Shown here piece by piece: positions 5,378 to 6,377 of a stretch of 6,377 nt of DNA. The stretch comes from Acidobacteriota bacterium (lineage in GTDB: Bacteria > Acidobacteriota > Vicinamibacteria > Vicinamibacterales > UBA823), in NCBI GenBank assembly GCA_002720285.1, contig PBHT01000030.1:8050-14426 (forward strand), read 5' to 3'. The first letter of the stretch is position 1; every line of letters begins with the position of its first letter. The position numbers were made by a program, and so were the translations under genes. The notes beneath the pieces are model-generated. The model ran no database searches. It was given only the letters and a program-made list of their open reading frames with translations, and was not told the origin of the DNA.

Positions 5378-6377
5378 AGCCTTGGAAAGGTGTTCGTTAC
5401 TCGCCGAATTCGCGACGCAGGACTTAATATTCTAGAGGAAGCTGGGGTTGAAATGCGGGTGTGGCCAGGCGAGGAGGACGAGGGCCCAAGCCAAGATGAG
5501 GTCATCGAGGGTGCCCGGTGGGCCGACGTGTTGCTGTCACTCTTGACGGAACCAGTCAACCGCGCTGTTATGGAGGTTAACCCCTCTTTACTCGGAATTG
5601 CTCAGTTTGCTGTCGGTTACGACAACATCGACGTCGGCGTAGCGACCGAACTCGGGATTCCTGTGAGCAATACGCCCGGCGTGCTAACCGACACAACCGC
5701 AGATCTCACTTGGGCACTACTGCTATCAGTGTCACGCAACATCGTCACCGGTGACGAGTACATGCGGGGTGGTAACTACAAGCTTTGGGGACCTAATCTT
5801 TTGCTCGGCGAAGACACTTCACCGGGCGGGGATGGTCGGAACAAAATTCTCGGAGTGGTTGGTTTCGGTCGTATCGGCCAGGCGGTTACACGCCGGGCAA
5901 TGGGATTCGACATGCGTGTTCTGGCCTACGACCCTTATGCGCGGGAGGCAATCGAATCCGATGGTCAGGCAGAGTGGGCTGATCTTGACGTGCTACTGGC
6001 CAAAAGTGACTTCGTCTCCATCCACACACTTCTGTCAAACGAAACTCGGCATCTGATTAGCACCGCGGAATTCGAGAAAATGAAACCTACCGCATATATT
6101 CTGAACGCGGCTCGGGGCCCGATCATCGACGAGGCAGCGCTAGTTGTTGCCCTTAACGAAGGTCAGATTGCTGGAGCCGGACTCGATGTCTACGAGCGAG
6201 AACCGGAAATGGTGCAAGGACTCGCGGAGTGTAAAAACGCTGTGTTGTTGCCCCATCTGGGCAGCGCCAGCCGTGGCACGCGCGACAAGATGGCAACCAT
6301 GGCGGCTACCAATGCCATCGCTATGTTGCAGGGTGATCGAGCGCCGAACTGCGTCAACGCCGATGTTTATGGCTCCA
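5375..6377 (+). CDS. D-2-hydroxyacid dehydrogenase, D-glycerate dehydrogenase/hydroxypyruvate reductase-like, 3' end cut
   Basis: An NAD(P)-dependent cytoplasmic oxidoreductase of the D-isomer-specific 2-hydroxyacid dehydrogenase family, closest by eye to GyaR/GRHPR-type enzymes that interconvert glyoxylate/glycolate and hydroxypyruvate/D-glycerate. The window holds 334 residues and ends inside the gene, near the usual family end (APNCVNADVY). Seen: a substrate-domain motif VGYDNIDV (80-87), NTPGVLTDTTADL (99-111), the dinucleotide fold GVVGFGRIGQAV (160-171), and the catalytic triad R247 (NAARGP), E276 (YEREP) and H294 (LPHLGSAS). Residues about 146-157 (rich in Gly and Asp) make the loop before the nucleotide fold longer than in many relatives. 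An aspartate at the end of the second strand (AYDP, D186) favours NADH over NADPH (inference). Start is TTG 5375, set by the upstream TGA and Shine-Dalgarno. It follows the aminotransferase by 61 bases, which fits a transaminate-then-reduce pathway. Confidence 0.9.
   Translation, partial: MSLGKVFVTRRIRDAGLNILEEAGVEMRVWPGEEDEGPSQDEVIEGARWADVLLSLLTEPVNRAVMEVNPSLLGIAQFAVGYDNIDVGVATELGIPVSNTPGVLTDTTADLTWALLLSVSRNIVTGDEYMRGGNYKLWGPNLLLGEDTSPGGDGRNKILGVVGFGRIGQAVTRRAMGFDMRVLAYDPYAREAIESDGQAEWADLDVLLAKSDFVSIHTLLSNETRHLISTAEFEKMKPTAYILNAARGPIIDEAALVVALNEGQIAGAGLDVYEREPEMVQGLAECKNAVLLPHLGSASRGTRDKMATMAATNAIAMLQGDRAPNCVNADVYGS

Noticed and set aside
5751..6056. 101-codon plus-strand open frame
   Set aside because: It lies inside the dehydrogenase, whose frame holds the nucleotide-binding fold over the same bases; it has no recognisable motif.

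Overview
This window is a bacterial metabolic segment with compact genes, short intergenic gaps, Shine-Dalgarno sites and standard stop codons. Base composition is mixed, with GC near one half. I cannot name the organism. The content (two unrelated PLP aminotransferases, a tandem ACT protein, a sodium:solute symporter and a D-2-hydroxyacid dehydrogenase) suits a free-living heterotroph with amino-acid or hydroxy-acid catabolism. Nothing indicates a phage, plasmid, transposon, CRISPR array or RNA operon.

Layout. (1) Positions 1-1453, plus strand: the body of a class I/II aminotransferase whose N-terminus is missing (an in-frame TGA sits at bases 1-3), then 19 bases later a small two-ACT-domain protein, probably one operon. 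(2) Positions 1503-3103, minus strand, convergent with the first block: a 496-residue sodium:solute symporter, preceded by a 37-residue single-helix protein that overlaps it by ATGA. The small gene is easily missed and is the most interesting item here. It may start on a nearly leaderless transcript. (3) Positions 3104-3165: a divergent control region with a perfect 8-bp inverted repeat. (4) Positions 3166-3588, plus: a four-helix DUF2231-type membrane protein with a G9 tract in its last helix. (5) Positions 3589-4023: 435 bases with no convincing gene but rich in hairpins, an 18-bp perfect palindrome with an extra half-site, and an extended -10 promoter. (6) Positions 4024-6377, plus: a second, complete aminotransferase (GTG start) and a D-glycerate dehydrogenase/hydroxypyruvate reductase-like gene (TTG start) cut by the window end.

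How the genes may work together (inference): the symporter and its small partner import an organic acid or amino acid, the aminotransferases convert amino acids to 2-oxo acids, and the dehydrogenase reduces a 2-oxo acid such as hydroxypyruvate. The ACT protein could sense an amino acid. Substrates cannot be read from the sequence.
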